NCBI RefSeq assembly: GCF_030504545.1
Contig: NZ_JAUKWP010000002.1
Coordinates: 1-64,000, forward strand
Length of the DNA: 64,000 bases
Reading direction: 5' to 3'
Origin: Lactobacillus sp. YT155
GTDB taxonomy: Bacteria > Bacillota > Bacilli > Lactobacillales > Lactobacillaceae
Shown here: positions 48,162-57,911 of the stretch, in pieces
How the letters are laid out: the number at the start of each line of letters is the position of its first letter
Numbering within the stretch: the first letter of the stretch is position 1
Made by a program: the position numbers and the translations under genes
The notes under the pieces: model-generated
The model's database searches: none
What the model saw: only the letters and a program-made list of their open reading frames with translations
Told to the model about the DNA's origin: nothing

Positions 48162-50306
48162 ATGAATAAAAAAGAAAAGCTATTAACAACTCGCTTTGGA
48201 TTTATTTTTTTACTGACAGTTTTAATGGCGCTCAAAACTATCTTTGCTTATTACTATGAATTCAATTTAGGAATCGCTGATCCAATTCAACATTTTATCG
48301 CGGTTATTAATCCATTTGCCACAACTATTTTGATGTTAGGTATTGGACTATATATTAAAAAATCTAAATTGGCTTACATTGTCACTTTAATCGTTTATGC
48401 TCTTCAAACGCTTATTTTGTATGGAAATATTATTTATTATCGTCAATTTACCGATTTTCTTTCCTTCAATACTATTGCTTCGGCAGGCAAAGTTTCCAAA
48501 GGTCTAGGTTCTAGTACCTTTAACTTAATGCAATTTCACGATATTTTTTACTGGTTAGATTTAGTAATTGTTATTGGTCTCTTAATATATGGAATCATCA
48601 AAATCGATCAACGACCAATCAAACGACTAACAGCAATTGCTACCAGTGTCTTTGCAATTGCTTTATTTGCAGTCAATCTAACCCTAGCCGAATCGAATCG
48701 TCCCCAACTTCTTGGACGTACCTTTGACCGTTCGTACGTAGTTAAATACTTAGGTCTTAATTCGTTTTTAGTTTATGACACTGTTAAAACTGCGCAAAAT
48801 GATGCCGTCAGATCAACAGCCGATGGAACTGATATTTCCCCAGTATTGGACTATGTAAATGATCACTACGCTCCTGTCAATGCGAAATACTATGGCGTTG
48901 CTAACGGTAAAAACATCATCGTATTGCATCTAGAAAGTTTCCAACAATTCTTAATTGATTACAAAGTCAATGGCCAAGAAGTCACACCCTTCCTTAATTC
49001 CTTATATCACAGTAATGACACCCTAGCCTTCAAGAATTTCTTCCATCAAGTTGGTCAAGGGAAAACTAGTGACGCTGAGACAATGTTAGAAACTAGCCTT
49101 TATGGTCTTCCTGAAGGTTCAGTCTTTACAAAATTAGGACCAGATAATACCTTCCAAGCAGCACCAGCTATTCTTAAACAACAAAAAGATTATTCATCAG
49201 CAGTCTTCCATGGGAATGTGGCCAGTTTTTGGAGTCGAAATAATGTTTATAAAAACTTCGGTTATAATTATTTCTTTGACCAAAGTTACTACGATACTTC
49301 GATGGAAAAATCCGGCACAGAATATGGTCTAAAAGATAAATTGATGTTGTCACAAAGTGCCAAGTATCTCGAACAAATGCAACAACCTTTCTATACCAAA
49401 TTCATCACTGTTACTAACCACTATCCTTTCCCACTTGATGAAGAAGATAATGATGGATTCGTCAGACCAGATACGGATAACCAGGTAGTAAATAATTACT
49501 TTGCAACTGCTCACTATCTTGATAACTCGATTAAAGAATTCTTTGATTATCTAAAAAAATCAGGTATCTATGATAATTCGATGATTGTCCTATATGGTGA
49601 TCACTATGGTTTATCTGATTCAGATAACAAGGCTCTTTCTACTATCATCGACAAGAAAAACGATACTCCTTGGAATGAATTCGACAATACTCAAATGCAA
49701 AGAGTTCCTTTTATGATTAATATGAAAGGACTAAAAGGTGGTATCCAAAGTCAATACGGTGGAGAAATCGATGTCCTACCTACCGTCTTACATTTAGCCG
49801 GAATTGATACTCAAGGATATGTTCAATTCGGAACTGACTTAATGTCTAGTCAACATAACGGCAATGTTATTTTTAGAAATAAAGATATTATCAACAAAGA
49901 TTTCACTATTATTAATAATAAGAGTGGTAGTCTTAATATCTATGACAACCGTACTGGTTTATTAATCGAAAAACCAAGTAAAAAATTGTTGAAACGAATT
50001 GAAAAAATTCAAAAAGATAAAGAACAAGCTTTAACATTATCTGACAAAGTTAATAATATGAACTTGTTAAGGTTCTACACACCAAACGGATTCACACCGG
50101 TTAATCCTGAGAATTATGATTACTTCAATCAAGTGCAACAGATGGAAAAAATTCGCAATCGCTTGAAACTAAAATCGACGAGTGTCTTTTCTCGAAATAA
50201 TGATAAATCAACCACTTCTGATTATCAGACTGATGCAGTTGAATTAAATGGTTCTCGTTCATCAATTGATATTTTATCTAAGAAGCAAAAAAAAGAAGCC
50301 CAATAG
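48162..50306 (+). CDS. LTA synthase family sulfatase-type enzyme
   Basis: A 714-residue protein with five N-terminal membrane helices and an extracellular alkaline-phosphatase-fold domain. Metal and catalytic motifs: IIVLHLESFQQF, FFHQVGQGKTSDAETML (catalytic Thr) and VLYGDHYGLSDSDN. Transfers glycerol phosphate to the lipoteichoic acid chain, or acts as an LtaS paralogue or primase. The C-terminal extension after about residue 620 is charged and Ser/Lys-rich. AAGGA before the ATG. Confidence 0.9.
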   Translation: MNKKEKLLTTRFGFIFLLTVLMALKTIFAYYYEFNLGIADPIQHFIAVINPFATTILMLGIGLYIKKSKLAYIVTLIVYALQTLILYGNIIYYRQFTDFLSFNTIASAGKVSKGLGSSTFNLMQFHDIFYWLDLVIVIGLLIYGIIKIDQRPIKRLTAIATSVFAIALFAVNLTLAESNRPQLLGRTFDRSYVVKYLGLNSFLVYDTVKTAQNDAVRSTADGTDISPVLDYVNDHYAPVNAKYYGVANGKNIIVLHLESFQQFLIDYKVNGQEVTPFLNSLYHSNDTLAFKNFFHQVGQGKTSDAETMLETSLYGLPEGSVFTKLGPDNTFQAAPAILKQQKDYSSAVFHGNVASFWSRNNVYKNFGYNYFFDQSYYDTSMEKSGTEYGLKDKLMLSQSAKYLEQMQQPFYTKFITVTNHYPFPLDEEDNDGFVRPDTDNQVVNNYFATAHYLDNSIKEFFDYLKKSGIYDNSMIVLYGDHYGLSDSDNKALSTIIDKKNDTPWNEFDNTQMQRVPFMINMKGLKGGIQSQYGGEIDVLPTVLHLAGIDTQGYVQFGTDLMSSQHNGNVIFRNKDIINKDFTIINNKSGSLNIYDNRTGLLIEKPSKKLLKRIEKIQKDKEQALTLSDKVNNMNLLRFYTPNGFTPVNPENYDYFNQVQQMEKIRNRLKLKSTSVFSRNNDKSTTSDYQTDAVELNGSRSSIDILSKKQKKEAQ

Positions 50307-50320
50307 TGGCTTCTTTTTTT
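50288..50320. terminator. Bidirectional terminator
   Basis: AAAAAAAGAAGCC pairs with GGCTTCTTTTTTT; shared by the LTA synthase gene and the convergent histidine kinase gene. Confidence 0.85.
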
Positions 50321-51764
50321 ATAGATATTGTTTATCATAGAACTTCACAACAAATGATGTCCCCTTGCCTAACTCACTTTCAACTTCAATTGATCCTTGA
50401 TGCATTTCAATTAGTTGATGAACAATGGAAAGCCCTAAACCAGACTCACCTTTAGTAACTTTTCTAGAAGGATCAACTTTATAATAACGATCCCAAATAT
50501 TTTCTATTTGTTCATCAGTTAATCCAATTCCAGTATCGGATACTGAAATCATTACTCCACGGTTAATCTTATTGATAGCAATCTTTATCTCACCATTTTC
50601 AGTAAACTGAATTGCATTTTTGATAATGTTAAAGAAAATCTGAACAAATCGATCGTAATCAACATAAACTTCAACATCTTTTTCATCTGCGACTATTTTG
50701 ATAGTATCATGAGCTTCTTTCAGTTCATTTTTCAATTGTGAGACAATGTTATTCAGTGGTTTAACAGCGTTGAAACTAGTTTTATTTAAGACAATTTGAT
50801 TCGTGCGAATTTTTTCGTAATCCAAATTATCAGATACCAGACGTATCAAACGATTAGTTTCATTACGCATCAGATTAATACTTTTATCTTTTGACTCTTC
50901 GGGAATTGCATCATATTGCAACCCTTCTAGAATCCCATTAATTGTCGTTAACGGTGTTTTCATTTCATGAGAAGCATTATCCATAAAGTCTTTCAAGCGT
51001 TGTTCTTGATGCTCAATTTCGTCACTCGACTCTTTTAACGACCTGACCATGACATTGAAGTCTTTAGCTAAGTCATCGATTTCATCATGATTCTTGAATT
51101 TAATTTTGACATCAAAATCATTTTGAGCGACTTTCTTGGTAGCGTATCGGAGTCGATTAATTCTAGAAATATAATATTTCGACAAAATATAACTAATAAA
51201 AATGGATATGACCAATACGATAGCAATGGTGGTGTATAGATTTTTTTCCATATCTTGTAAGTTACTCTTCAAATTAGCAACTTGCGAACCTACCCAAACA
51301 GCTCCAACTAACTTACCATCCATATACCAAGGAACAATAACAAAGGTCATTTCACCACTCTTGTTGGCGAATTTGGGTGAACCTATTCCATTATTTGTCT
51401 GTTTGCGAACAACTTTACGACTTTGAATTTGTCGCCAAATATCCGATTTAAGATGGATATCGGTACTATTTTCGGGATAAACTTGCTCATTAGCAGAATT
51501 AAACACAGCAAACTGAACTGATTGGTCTTGAAGAACGTTCTCTAAGTCATCAATAAATTCACTAGTAACGTTCTTTATTTGGTGAGTTTGGGGATTTTGT
51601 TGCAAGGCCATCTTACCCAAACTGTTACCATAACTTTCCAAACGATTCCAAGTCTGTTCATATTCTAAGTTTTCATTACTTTTTTGAATCGATAATGTCA
51701 GAATGCTCAGCGTTGTAAAGATAACAACGAAGAATCCGATCATTTGCTGGTAGATTAATTTCAT
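50319..51764 (-). CDS. Sensor histidine kinase
   Basis: A 481-residue kinase. Two membrane helices (near residues 7-25 and 175-195) frame an extracellular sensor region, followed by HAMP, the H-box DNASHEMKTPLTTING with the phospho-histidine, and the ATPase boxes IKNAIQF, VSDTGIGL and GESGLGLSIVHQ. It follows its response regulator gene by 6 bases. Signal unknown. Confidence 0.94.
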   Translation of the reverse strand: MKLIYQQMIGFFVVIFTTLSILTLSIQKSNENLEYEQTWNRLESYGNSLGKMALQQNPQTHQIKNVTSEFIDDLENVLQDQSVQFAVFNSANEQVYPENSTDIHLKSDIWRQIQSRKVVRKQTNNGIGSPKFANKSGEMTFVIVPWYMDGKLVGAVWVGSQVANLKSNLQDMEKNLYTTIAIVLVISIFISYILSKYYISRINRLRYATKKVAQNDFDVKIKFKNHDEIDDLAKDFNVMVRSLKESSDEIEHQEQRLKDFMDNASHEMKTPLTTINGILEGLQYDAIPEESKDKSINLMRNETNRLIRLVSDNLDYEKIRTNQIVLNKTSFNAVKPLNNIVSQLKNELKEAHDTIKIVADEKDVEVYVDYDRFVQIFFNIIKNAIQFTENGEIKIAINKINRGVMISVSDTGIGLTDEQIENIWDRYYKVDPSRKVTKGESGLGLSIVHQLIEMHQGSIEVESELGKGTSFVVKFYDKQYL

Positions 51765-51770
51765 CTTAGA

Positions 51771-52499
51771 CTATACACCCGTATCATCAAATTTATATCC
51801 TACACCCCAAACTGTACTTATTACTTGTGGTCCAACTAGTTCAATTTTTTGACGTAATTTTTTAATGTGAGCATCCACGGTTCGCTCATCACCAAAGAAA
51901 TCATAACCCCAAACTTGTTCTAACAATTGTTCTCGAGAAAACACTTGACGTGGTTTATTAGCTAAAACCTTGAGTAGATCAAATTCTTTGGGAGTTAAAT
52001 CAGGTATTTCTTTATTATTGATTGAAGCTTCATGTGTTTTGATATTTAATTTAAAAATGCCGGTATCAATGTCATCACTGGACGAATCATCGCTCACTTC
52101 CACCGTAGTTGTTTCTGTTTCTTCATTACTAATTTTACTACGTCGATATAAAGCTTTGATTCGTGCAATTAAAGTAATTGGACTGAATGGTTTGGTAACG
52201 TAATCATCTGCGCCTAATTCTAATCCGAGCACTTGATCACTTTCAGTATCGCGAGCTGTTAGCATAATTATTGGCACAGTAGTAGAGCCGTTCCGGATTT
52301 CTTGGGCGACTTTCATTCCATCTACTTCAGGTAAATTCAAATCCAAAGTGATAATGTCCCATCCGTTCGGATCAGCATTAAATATTTTTAAGGCATCAGC
52401 TCCATCATAAGCAAAGGTGGCTTCCCACCCCTCTTTTTGAAAAAACATATTCATCATTTCTGAAACTGATTTATTATCTTCAATCATTAATATTCTCAT
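51771..52499 (-). CDS. OmpR-family response regulator
   Basis: A 242-residue regulator. The receiver has phospho-acceptor Asp53 in ITLDLNLPEVDG and the switch lysine in DDYVTKPFS. A Ser/Glu/Asp-rich linker (about residues 124-145) leads to a winged-helix domain with DLTPKEFDLLKVLANKPRQV and DERTVDAHIKKLRQK. First gene of the two-component pair. Confidence 0.95.
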   Translation of the reverse strand: MRILMIEDNKSVSEMMNMFFQKEGWEATFAYDGADALKIFNADPNGWDIITLDLNLPEVDGMKVAQEIRNGSTTVPIIMLTARDTESDQVLGLELGADDYVTKPFSPITLIARIKALYRRSKISNEETETTTVEVSDDSSSDDIDTGIFKLNIKTHEASINNKEIPDLTPKEFDLLKVLANKPRQVFSREQLLEQVWGYDFFGDERTVDAHIKKLRQKIELVGPQVISTVWGVGYKFDDTGV

Positions 52500-52593
52500 A
52501 ACACTACTCCAATAATAACTATTAATACAGTTAATCTGTTATCCTATAAATTATAACTGTTATAAAAATCTTCGCAACAATAAGGAGTATTTT

Positions 52594-53379
52594 ATGAACT
52601 TAACAAACATCAAAGGTGCTGTATTTTTCGACTTAGACGGCACACTTTTAAACGATAGATCACGAATTGATGACGAAGTAGCTCAAGCTATTACTCAATT
52701 AAAAGAAAACCAAATTCTTCCAGTCATTTGTACTGGTCGCTCTCCACAGGAAATTCAACATGCCCAAGAAATGACTTCTATCGAAACAGTCATTACCTTA
52801 AATGGAAGTCTAGTAAAAAATTCCGATGAAATAGTCTATCAACGAGTTATTCCTACGGCTTTATTAGATCAAGTTATCGGTTTTGCAAATTCATCAAATA
52901 CGGCAGTATCAATGTATAACGATAAGCAAATTTATTCGACAACTGACTCAACCAATGAAATCATTGAGTCTCACAAACTAATCGCTGAACCAATTCCAGA
53001 AGTTAATCCCGATTTCTACAAAGATCACGATATTAGTATGCTCGTTGTTTACACAAAAGAATCTGCCGATGTGTACACTGAACAATTTGGCACAGATATG
53101 ACTTTTTACAAAACTGGTGCCTATTCAATTGATTGTGTCATGAAAAATGAAACTAAGAAAACTGGGATTCAACATTTGTTGAAAGAACTACAATTAACCG
53201 ACATCCCCACATATGCTTTTGGCGATGGACCTAATGATGTTGAAATGCTTGGTTATGTCGACCATCCAGTGGTAATGGGAAATGCCGGCGAAGATATCTT
53301 CCAATATGCCGAATTTATCACTACTAAAAACACCGACCATGGAATCGTGAACGGTTTGAAACATTTTGATTTAATTTAA
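52594..53379 (+). CDS. Cof-type HAD phosphatase
   Basis: A 261-residue HAD hydrolase of the Cof subfamily. Motif I is FFDLDGTLLNDRS, motif II VICTGRSPQE, motif IV FGDGPNDVEML. Likely a sugar-phosphate or FMN/PLP phosphatase; substrate cannot be told from sequence. AAGGAG before ATG. Confidence 0.92.
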   Translation: MNLTNIKGAVFFDLDGTLLNDRSRIDDEVAQAITQLKENQILPVICTGRSPQEIQHAQEMTSIETVITLNGSLVKNSDEIVYQRVIPTALLDQVIGFANSSNTAVSMYNDKQIYSTTDSTNEIIESHKLIAEPIPEVNPDFYKDHDISMLVVYTKESADVYTEQFGTDMTFYKTGAYSIDCVMKNETKKTGIQHLLKELQLTDIPTYAFGDGPNDVEMLGYVDHPVVMGNAGEDIFQYAEFITTKNTDHGIVNGLKHFDLI

Positions 53380-53409
53380 AAATAATCGCCTGATAGGCGA
53401 TTATTTTTT
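53379..53409. terminator. Bidirectional terminator
   Basis: AAATAATCGCC pairs with GGCGATTATTT; between the HAD gene and the convergent oxidoreductase. Confidence 0.85.
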
Positions 53410-54390
53410 TATCACTATTTTTCCAATCATATGACCGGCATCTAATAATTCTGTGGCCTCTTTAATATTCTCAACATTTATTCCTTGATAGACTTTAGTG
53501 ACAGTGGATTCTAGCTTGCCTTTAGTCAACCAATCTGCGATTTCTTGTAAATATTGACCTTGCGTCGCTAAATTAGGAGTTTGATACATTGTTTTGGCAA
53601 ACATGTACTCCCATTCAAAACTAGCAGCTTTAGTTTTTAAGTCATTCAAATTACTAGTGATACTAGTGATTGAAACAATTCGTCCAAAAGGTTTAATTAG
53701 TTTCACAATTTCTTGCCAGTGAGGATCCACCGCACTAAAGACTAAAATATCATCAACTTCAGAAATTTTCTTATCATTCAATTGAGCGACAAGATCTTGA
53801 TGATGATCAACAACAATATCTGCACCAAGTTCCTGGACCCACTGCTGGTTTTTTGGAGAAGCTGTAGCAATCACTTGCAAACCTGCAATTTTTGCTAACT
53901 GAATTGCAATTGATCCAACTCCACCTGAACCATTGATAATTAGAACCTTTTTATCACTATTGTCAGCTTGAAAATCAATTCCTATTTTATCAACTAGGGA
54001 CTCATAAGCAGTCAACCCTGTTAATGGTATGGCAACCGCATGTTCTGCATCAACATTCTTAGGAGCCAAAGCTGCCGTTCGTTCATCAACAGCCATTAAT
54101 TCTGCATAAGAACCCGAACGAGTGTGATCACCGGCAAAGAAGACTTTATCACCAATAGAAAACTTATCAGCATTACTGCCAAGTTCAACAATTTCACCAT
54201 AACCGTCATAACCAACAATCAAAGGCTCAACCAAATCTCCTTTAATTTGTTTTCTGGTTATCGTATCAACCGGATTCAACGCGACTGCTTGTATTTCCAC
54301 CAGAATGTCATTAGCACGTAATTCCGGTTTTGCTGCATTAAATTCGACTAAGCCATCTAGTTCATTATTTTTAAATCCAAATGCTCGCAT
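53401..54390 (-). CDS. Zinc-type alcohol dehydrogenase-like / quinone reductase family protein
   Basis: A 329-residue medium-chain reductase. ILVEIQAVALNPVDTITRK is the N-terminal catalytic-fold segment and INGSGGVGSIAIQLAKIAGL the Rossmann NADPH motif. The structural zinc cysteines are absent, so it is a zinc-free quinone-reductase type. Its start overlaps the nhaC-like stop (TAATG), placing it under the same T-box control. Confidence 0.9.
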   Translation of the reverse strand: MRAFGFKNNELDGLVEFNAAKPELRANDILVEIQAVALNPVDTITRKQIKGDLVEPLIVGYDGYGEIVELGSNADKFSIGDKVFFAGDHTRSGSYAELMAVDERTAALAPKNVDAEHAVAIPLTGLTAYESLVDKIGIDFQADNSDKKVLIINGSGGVGSIAIQLAKIAGLQVIATASPKNQQWVQELGADIVVDHHQDLVAQLNDKKISEVDDILVFSAVDPHWQEIVKLIKPFGRIVSITSITSNLNDLKTKAASFEWEYMFAKTMYQTPNLATQGQYLQEIADWLTKGKLESTVTKVYQGINVENIKEATELLDAGHMIGKIVIKK

Positions 54391-55763
54391 TATTTTTGCT
54401 CCTTTTTACTAATGCCTAAACCAGTGTATCCACTTATGATTGATAAGATTGGTGAAATCCAACTAAATAATACGAATGGTAAGTATGCTTGAGTTGAAAT
54501 TCCTAGCGTAGTAGCTGCAAATGACCCTGCTACACCCCAAGGAATTAGGTAGTTAATTACAGTTCCACCATCTTCCAATATTCGACTTAGAACCACTGGT
54601 TTAAACCCTTTGCTGTCGTAGACTTTTCTAAAAGCATTACCAGGTAAAATTACTGATAAGTATTGCTCTCCTACAAATATGTTAACACCAATTCCCGAAA
54701 GAATAGTTACTAAGACTAAGTTTCCCGTTTTTTTAATATTCTTCGTTGCTAAGTCGATCACGGTTTGAATAATGTTGAATTTAATTAATAATCCACCTAA
54801 AGACAATGTTATGATAATCAACGCTACTGTTGGCATCATACTCATAATTCCACCACGTGTAAGTAAACTATTTAGATTCTCGTTACTAGAATGCATTACG
54901 TAACCGTTGTTTAGAATGTTAGTGATTTTTAACAAACTTGTATGGGGATTTTGAATAAAAATCAAGCCAACTGAAACCGTGATATTTAATAATAAAGTTC
55001 CAATAGCAGGAACTTTTAACAAAGCACAAGCAAACATTAAGATGATTGGAATTGCTTGCCACCAGCCAATAGTAAAGTGACTGTTAATCTGCTGTTCCAG
55101 ATTCAAAATAGTTGTTGCATGTGTACTTGAAGCCTGCGGATTCAAGAAAGAGAAAAATCCCAGTGAAATGATAAAAGCAGGAATTGTAGTCCACATTAAA
55201 TGCTTGATGTGATCGAATAAATCCGAACCAGCAATGGCTGAAGCTAAATTAGTTGAGTCGGACAAAGGTGAAGTTTTATCACCAAAAATTGCTCCAGAAA
55301 TTATTGCTCCACTAGTTAAAACTGGATCAATTCCCAAAGCGTTTCCCATTCCTAATAACGCGATTCCAATTGTTGAAATAATGGTAAATGCCGAGCCAAT
55401 CGATGTTCCAATAATGGCACAAACAATAAAGACCGAGGGAACAAAGAATTGAACGCTGATAATTTTGAAACCAACTAACATCAAGGCTGGAATTACTCCA
55501 GCAGCAATCCATGAGCCAATTAAAGCCCCAATCAATACAAAAATTACAATTGGAATAATTCCCCCGCTGATTCCCTTTTCGATTCCAGCATTTATATCAC
55601 TCCAGTTAAAACCTCGAATTAACGCCCAAGTGATTAACAACGCAATGATAAATAGAATTGGCACTTGTGGCATGAGCCCTAATTTAATAACACTCACGCC
55701 TAATAAAACAAACATAATGAGCAAGACAATAATTGCCTCAGTAACTGATATTTTCTTTTTCAT
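54390..55763 (-). CDS. NhaC family transporter (predicted tyrosine transporter)
   Basis: A 457-residue NhaC-superfamily protein with about 11 membrane helices (family segments GSAFTIISTIGIALLGMGNA, GAIFGDKTSPLSDSTNLASA, NIFVGEQYLSVILPGNAF). NhaC is named for Na+/H+ antiport, but members behind Tyr T-boxes in Lactobacillales have been predicted to move tyrosine; the leader here has a UAU specifier, so tyrosine is the best guess. AGGAG before the ATG. Confidence 0.85.
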   Translation of the reverse strand: MKKKISVTEAIIVLLIMFVLLGVSVIKLGLMPQVPILFIIALLITWALIRGFNWSDINAGIEKGISGGIIPIVIFVLIGALIGSWIAAGVIPALMLVGFKIISVQFFVPSVFIVCAIIGTSIGSAFTIISTIGIALLGMGNALGIDPVLTSGAIISGAIFGDKTSPLSDSTNLASAIAGSDLFDHIKHLMWTTIPAFIISLGFFSFLNPQASSTHATTILNLEQQINSHFTIGWWQAIPIILMFACALLKVPAIGTLLLNITVSVGLIFIQNPHTSLLKITNILNNGYVMHSSNENLNSLLTRGGIMSMMPTVALIIITLSLGGLLIKFNIIQTVIDLATKNIKKTGNLVLVTILSGIGVNIFVGEQYLSVILPGNAFRKVYDSKGFKPVVLSRILEDGGTVINYLIPWGVAGSFAATTLGISTQAYLPFVLFSWISPILSIISGYTGLGISKKEQK

Positions 55764-55790
55764 AATACTTTCTCCTAAATTAAAAATAAA

Positions 55791-55990
55791 AAAAATCCCT
55801 GCTGCTAATTTAGCAACAGGGACGAAAATTTCGTGGTACCACCCTTATTCACATCAAAAAAGATGCCTCTAAGAAATATTTAATTGCAATAGTTCATGAG
55901 TTTACCCTGACCAGTTCGCATCAACCACTGGCTTTCTGACACCCAGATAAATCACTACTTAAGTACTTATTGAGGATAACCATACAGATA
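55791..55990 (-). promoter_or_regulatory. T-box leader with predicted Tyr (UAU) specifier
   Basis: On the minus strand the T-box core AAGGGTGGTACCACG is at 55831-55845 and the terminator hairpin CCCTGTTGCTAA ... TTAGCAGCAGGG at 55797-55821 with a T run. Stem I shows AGTA (loop E 5' side), the apical AGAAAGCCAGTGGTTGATGC and on the 3' side GAAC-TAT; by the GAA-N-codon pattern of specifier loops the codon is TAT (Tyr). Uncharged tRNA-Tyr would allow transcription into nhaC-like and oxidoreductase genes. Confidence 0.85.
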
Positions 55991-56007
55991 ATTAAATCCT
56001 AAGTCAA
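55979..56007 (-). promoter_or_regulatory. Promoter of the T-box operon
   Basis: TTGACT (56002-56007), 17-base spacer, TATGGT (55979-55984), just upstream of T-box stem I. Confidence 0.7.
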
Positions 56008-56120
56008 TAAAAAAATCTCAAGAAATAAAAAAATATTTGATTTACGAGAACAATCATTTTGAGATATTTTTGTTTCATGATAACTTAATAATTGTCGACA
56101 AATATCAAAGGAGAAAGAAT

Positions 56121-56672
56121 ATGACAAAAAATATCGCAGTACTTGTAGGAAGCCTTCGTAATGGTTCTTTCACAAAGCAAATCGCCAATAACTTTGTTAA
56201 GTTATTGCCAGAAGGATTCGAACCAACATTCGTTGAAATTGGTAATCTACCCCTATATAATCAAGATTTCGATGATGAAGGAAACGTTCCTGCAGAATAT
56301 ACAGAATTTAGAGCAACAATGGAAAAAATGGACGCCGTAATGTTCTTTACACCAGAATATAATCGTTCAGTTCCTGCCGTATTGAAAAACGCTCTAGATG
56401 TTGGATCTCGTCCATATGGAGCCAGCGTTTGGGACAAAATGCCAGCCGTAATCGTTTCAGCATCAACAGGTGCAATTAGTGGATTCGGTGCCAACCATCA
56501 CCTACGTCAATCACTAGTATTTCTAAATATGCCAGTTGTTCAACAACCAGAAGCATACTTAGGTGGCGTGACAGATATGTTAAACGACAACGGACAAGTA
56601 ACCAATGAAGGTACTCTTGGCTTCTTCCAATCAATCGTCGATGCATTTGTAGATTTAGTAAATAGATATTAA
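56121..56672 (+). CDS. NADPH-dependent FMN reductase family protein
   Basis: A 183-residue flavodoxin-like reductase: VLVGSLRNGSFTKQIANNF (FMN phosphate loop), FFTPEYNRSVPAVLKNALD and SASTGAISGFGANHHLRQ. Likely an azo- or quinone-reducing enzyme. The ATG at 56121 follows AAAGGAG; the in-frame ATG at 56037 has no ribosome site. Confidence 0.92.
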   Translation: MTKNIAVLVGSLRNGSFTKQIANNFVKLLPEGFEPTFVEIGNLPLYNQDFDDEGNVPAEYTEFRATMEKMDAVMFFTPEYNRSVPAVLKNALDVGSRPYGASVWDKMPAVIVSASTGAISGFGANHHLRQSLVFLNMPVVQQPEAYLGGVTDMLNDNGQVTNEGTLGFFQSIVDAFVDLVNRY

Positions 56673-56708
56673 TAAAAAGGACTTGAGAATAATCTCAAGT
56701 CTTTTTTA
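56673..56708. terminator. Bidirectional terminator
   Basis: AAAAGGACTTGAGA pairs with TCTCAAGTCTTTT (one bulge), ATAA loop. Confidence 0.82.
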
Positions 56709-57776
56709 TTTGTCGAAAAACGATTCAACTATTTTAACTTTTCTATTATCAAAATCAATCTCTGCTTTTGCACCATAAGGGATTACTGCGTGCGGATAGG
56801 CATGTCCAAAGTTCACGTTATATAAAATCGGTGTGTTGGTCTCTTTGGTTTCTTCAACTAAAATTTTTTGATATTCATCAAAACCAATTTCATTCTGTGG
56901 TTTTCCTACCAAAATACCAGAAATCTTTTCTAGTATTCCAGTCGCGAACAATCCACGCAACATTTTCCGATATTCTGCCGCATCAGGCTTATCTTCACTG
57001 GTTTCAATGAACAAGATTTTATCCTGCCACTTATCAGCAGACGGAAACAACTCATACTTGTTGCTGACGGCTGATTCATTAGGAAAATCAATTGGTGAAA
57101 CCAGACTATATAAACTTTCTAAACAACCGCCGATCAGTTCTCCCTGAGCCTTTCCTTGGCCACGCAAAACCAGATATCCATGCTCTTCTTTATGTTTAAC
57201 TCTAGGAGTCTCAAGACTTGCTTGATCAAATTCAATTCGCTCTTCAAACCAAGTATCACTTGATTTAATTTCAAATGAATTTGCATCAGAGAAGTAATTT
57301 TCGAAATTTAATTTTGTATACGACAAAATATTTTCCGGCAATTCAGCAAGGTCGTTTAAGAAGTTGGGACCATAAAAAGTTTTCATGCCTAATTTATAAA
57401 ACATCAAATGATTAATTGTCGTATCGGAAAACCCGGTAAACAATTTCGGATGAGTTTTAACAGCGTTCACGAATTCATCATCTTCAAGTAAAAATGGAAC
57501 CGTCTTGTAAGTGTCAATCCCCCCAATTGCACAAATTATTCCTTTAATACTGTCATTCAAAAAAGCCGCTTTTAAGTCTTGAGCTCTAGCTTCGGGATGA
57601 TTCCACAAATAGTCAATTCCCTTAGTAGCGTTCTTCATAAGCACCGGTTCTAAATCAAAAGATTTCAGAGCATCAATTCCTAGTTTTAATTGGAACTCAC
57701 TTCCACCAAGAATCCCACTGGACAGACTTACGATGGCAACTTTATCACCTTTTTGTAATTTTTTAGGTTTTATCAT
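56706..57776 (-). CDS. S66 family LD-carboxypeptidase (MccF-like)
   Basis: A 356-residue serine peptidase. The nucleophile lies in FTGFSDTTINHLMFYK, the glutamate in LFIETSEDKPD and the histidine in VNFGHAYPHAVIPYG. Family members cut L,D bonds of muropeptides or hydrolyse microcin C-type nucleotide peptides; this branch has the MccF-like length. Cytosolic. Single-gene unit. Confidence 0.9.
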   Translation of the reverse strand: MIKPKKLQKGDKVAIVSLSSGILGGSEFQLKLGIDALKSFDLEPVLMKNATKGIDYLWNHPEARAQDLKAAFLNDSIKGIICAIGGIDTYKTVPFLLEDDEFVNAVKTHPKLFTGFSDTTINHLMFYKLGMKTFYGPNFLNDLAELPENILSYTKLNFENYFSDANSFEIKSSDTWFEERIEFDQASLETPRVKHKEEHGYLVLRGQGKAQGELIGGCLESLYSLVSPIDFPNESAVSNKYELFPSADKWQDKILFIETSEDKPDAAEYRKMLRGLFATGILEKISGILVGKPQNEIGFDEYQKILVEETKETNTPILYNVNFGHAYPHAVIPYGAKAEIDFDNRKVKIVESFFDK

Positions 57777-57911
57777 AAGTTAAACCTCATTTTCTTGATT
57801 TTATTAATGATATCAAGAAAGTAATTCAAAAGCTATTTCTTAATGACTTAATAATTATTTATCTTTATAATAACGATAAAATACCTCTGACCGTTTGAAA
57901 GGATGTTGATT

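Noticed and set aside
54390-55763. Simple Na+/H+ antiporter annotation for the NhaC-like protein
   Set aside because: The Tyr T-box in front makes an amino-acid transport role more likely, though antiport cannot be excluded.
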